Assembly: GCF_021401085.1 (NCBI RefSeq)
Contig: NZ_JACBFP010000002.1
Location: 372,001-436,000, forward strand
Origin: Chryseobacterium sp. R2A-55
GTDB lineage: Bacteria > Bacteroidota > Bacteroidia > Flavobacteriales > Weeksellaceae
DNA: 64,000 bases
Direction: 5' to 3'
The translations under genes and the position numbers were made by a program. The notes under the pieces were generated by a model that was not told where the DNA came from, did not search any database, and worked only from the letters and a program-made list of their open reading frames with translations. This document shows positions 62,540 through 64,000 of the stretch, piece by piece (positions within the stretch are counted from its first letter, which is position 1; each line of letters opens with the position of its first letter).

Positions 62540-64000
62540 ATGAATGTGAGATTTAAAGTTTTGACAGCCGGAGCTCTATTCTTTATCGGTGGCCATTTTG
62601 CATTGGCGCAGAAAGATAGCGCAACGACTAAAGAAATTGATGAGGTAATCATTGTGGGATATACTGCAGTGAAAAAAGAAGACTACACGGGTTCTGTTTC
62701 GAAGGTATCGACTGAAAACATTTCAAAGAAGAATGTGTCCAATGTGGCGCAAGCCTTGACTGGTGAGGCAGCCGGTGTGCGGGTAATGACGTCTTCAGGT
62801 CAACCTGGATCTGAGCCAGATATCCGGATCAGAGGATTTGGATCGGTGAGTGGAAACAGGGAGCCTTTATATGTATTAGATGGTTTGCCATATAATGGTA
62901 ATGTATCTGCACTGAACCCGGAGGACATTGAAAGCATGACTGTATTGAAAGATGCGGCAGCAACAGCAATCTATGGTTCCAGGGGATCAAATGGAGTGGT
63001 GATGATTCAATCTAAAAAAGGGAAGGCCGGAAAGGATTTAATCACGATTGAGACTAAAATTGGATTTAACAGTCCTTTGATTCCCAGGTATGATGTGATT
63101 ACCAGTCCGGAGCAATACATCGGACTTTCATGGGAAGCACTTTATAACCAAGGGAAGTTAAGTGGATCAGCAGATCCGGTTGCTTATGCGAACACCCGCC
63201 TGTTTTCTTCAGCGGGGATCAGACCACAGTATAATATGTGGAATGCGACCGCAGCACAGTTGATTGATCCTGCAACCCACCAAGTGAGACCGGGAGTTAC
63301 CAGAAAATATGATCCGGAAAGATGGAGTGACTATGGTTTCCAGACCTCAATGAGAAGCGAAACTAATCTGAGCATCAGTGGTGGTGAAGGAAAAACTACT
63401 TATTATACAGGTTTGGGCTATTTGAAAGACGAAGGTTACATTATCAACTCCAACTACGAACGATACAGTGGGCGACTTAATTTAACTCATCAGGCAAAAC
63501 CCTGGTTGAAAGGGGAGTTTAATCTCGGATATGCCTATTCCAATACTAACAGAAACGGGCAATCGGCAGATAGTGGAAGTATTTTCTGGTTTGTGGATAA
63601 TATTCCATCCATCTATCCACTTTTCCTAAGAAATGCTCAGGGAGGATTTGTTAATGATCCGGTTTTCGGGGGTTACCAGTATGATTATGGTACCGGTAGA
63701 GGGTTTGGAGCACTTACCAATTCCATTGCAGATGCTACATACGACCTGGATAACAGGAAAAAACATGAGATTAACGGAAACTTTTTCCTAAAGGCAGATC
63801 TGATGAAAGGGTTGAGTTTAGAGACCAGGTTCGGAGGGCAATATTACAATAACTCAAGGAATGATTACAGCAATCCATATTATGGAAGTGCTGCGTCGAT
63901 GCTTGGTTCATTATATAAAGTCCGAACGGAATTGTTCTCCTGGAATTTCCTGCAGCTGGCCAGATATATGAACCGATTTGGTGACCATGGGGTTCAGGCT
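62540..64000 (+). CDS. SusC/RagA-type TonB-linked outer-membrane receptor (partial, 3' end cut by window)
   Basis: The frame runs open from the ATG at 62540 to the end of the window (487 codons), so the C-terminal half is missing. After a signal peptide (cleavage near residue 24, ALAQ) there is a TonB-box-like EIDEVIIVGYTAVKKEDYTGSVS. The plug then follows directly: VAQALTGEAAGVRVMTSSGQPGSEPDIRIRGFGS, LYVLDGLPYNGN, and AATAIYGSRGSNGVV. No N-terminal carboxypeptidase-regulatory-like domain is present. Such receptors import oligosaccharides or peptides with a SusD lipoprotein, which would be expected just downstream. Confidence 0.9.
   Translation, partial: MNVRFKVLTAGALFFIGGHFALAQKDSATTKEIDEVIIVGYTAVKKEDYTGSVSKVSTENISKKNVSNVAQALTGEAAGVRVMTSSGQPGSEPDIRIRGFGSVSGNREPLYVLDGLPYNGNVSALNPEDIESMTVLKDAAATAIYGSRGSNGVVMIQSKKGKAGKDLITIETKIGFNSPLIPRYDVITSPEQYIGLSWEALYNQGKLSGSADPVAYANTRLFSSAGIRPQYNMWNATAAQLIDPATHQVRPGVTRKYDPERWSDYGFQTSMRSETNLSISGGEGKTTYYTGLGYLKDEGYIINSNYERYSGRLNLTHQAKPWLKGEFNLGYAYSNTNRNGQSADSGSIFWFVDNIPSIYPLFLRNAQGGFVNDPVFGGYQYDYGTGRGFGALTNSIADATYDLDNRKKHEINGNFFLKADLMKGLSLETRFGGQYYNNSRNDYSNPYYGSAASMLGSLYKVRTELFSWNFLQLARYMNRFGDHGVQA

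Overview
The window reads as the chromosome of a member of the Bacteroidota, class Flavobacteriia, and most resembles the Chryseobacterium/Kaistella group. Four things point there: the AT-rich sequence; promoters of the Bacteroidota type (TTTG, 19-21 bases, then TAnnTTTG) instead of -35/-10 boxes; a SusC-type TonB receptor; and an exosortase-F-associated membrane protein. This assignment rests on gene content and motifs only; no database search was run. No insertion sequence, prophage, CRISPR array or rRNA gene was seen.

Layout. At 23-463 lies the exosortase F-associated protein. A tripartite RND efflux operon follows on the minus strand (542-6836): a MarR/GbsR-type regulator, a membrane-fusion lipoprotein, the RND pump and a TolC-like lipoprotein. 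A likely operator overlaps its promoter. Positions 7186-23025 are mostly housekeeping genes: a SUI1/YciH factor, nucleoside phosphorylase, tag, fabI, accD, fructose-bisphosphate aldolase, NAD kinase, aat, three tRNAs (Leu-Gly-Leu), pyrD and glycyl-tRNA synthetase. Small uncharacterised secreted proteins lie between them.

Positions 23101-26709 hold a three-gene minus-strand operon that looks like a copper (or other soft-metal) acquisition or handling system. It encodes a Cys/His-rich secreted protein, a TonB receptor carrying an exact 100-residue tandem repeat of a heavy-metal-associated (HMA) domain plus a CC motif, and a lipoprotein with a duplicated His/Cys motif. After it come an L,D-transpeptidase-like protein, mfd, a lipoprotein, pth and a carbonic anhydrase.

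Positions 33555-57270 form a large surface-polysaccharide locus: nine glycosyltransferases plus one GtrB-like transferase, three hexapeptide acyltransferases, one membrane acyltransferase, AsnB, methyltransferases, a Wzm/Wzt ABC exporter and UDP-glucose dehydrogenase. Most genes are on the minus strand. A plus-strand block (39267-43185) interrupts it with a ChbG-like deacetylase, a methyltransferase, a GtrB-like transferase and an overlapping polytopic membrane protein. The likely product is a lipid-linked O-antigen or capsule exported by the ABC route, with a side-branch glycosylation cassette.

Positions 57430-62286 hold the rimP-nusA-infB operon, with a consensus promoter and a terminator-like hairpin in its leader. 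The window ends inside a SusC/RagA-type receptor (from 62540).

Observations most worth testing are the 100-residue HMA repeat receptor and its operon, the candidate attenuator before rimP, a promoter-plus-terminator pair at 16026-16136 that could make a small RNA, the loss of all four zinc-ligand cysteines in AccD, and the inverted GtrB-like cassette.
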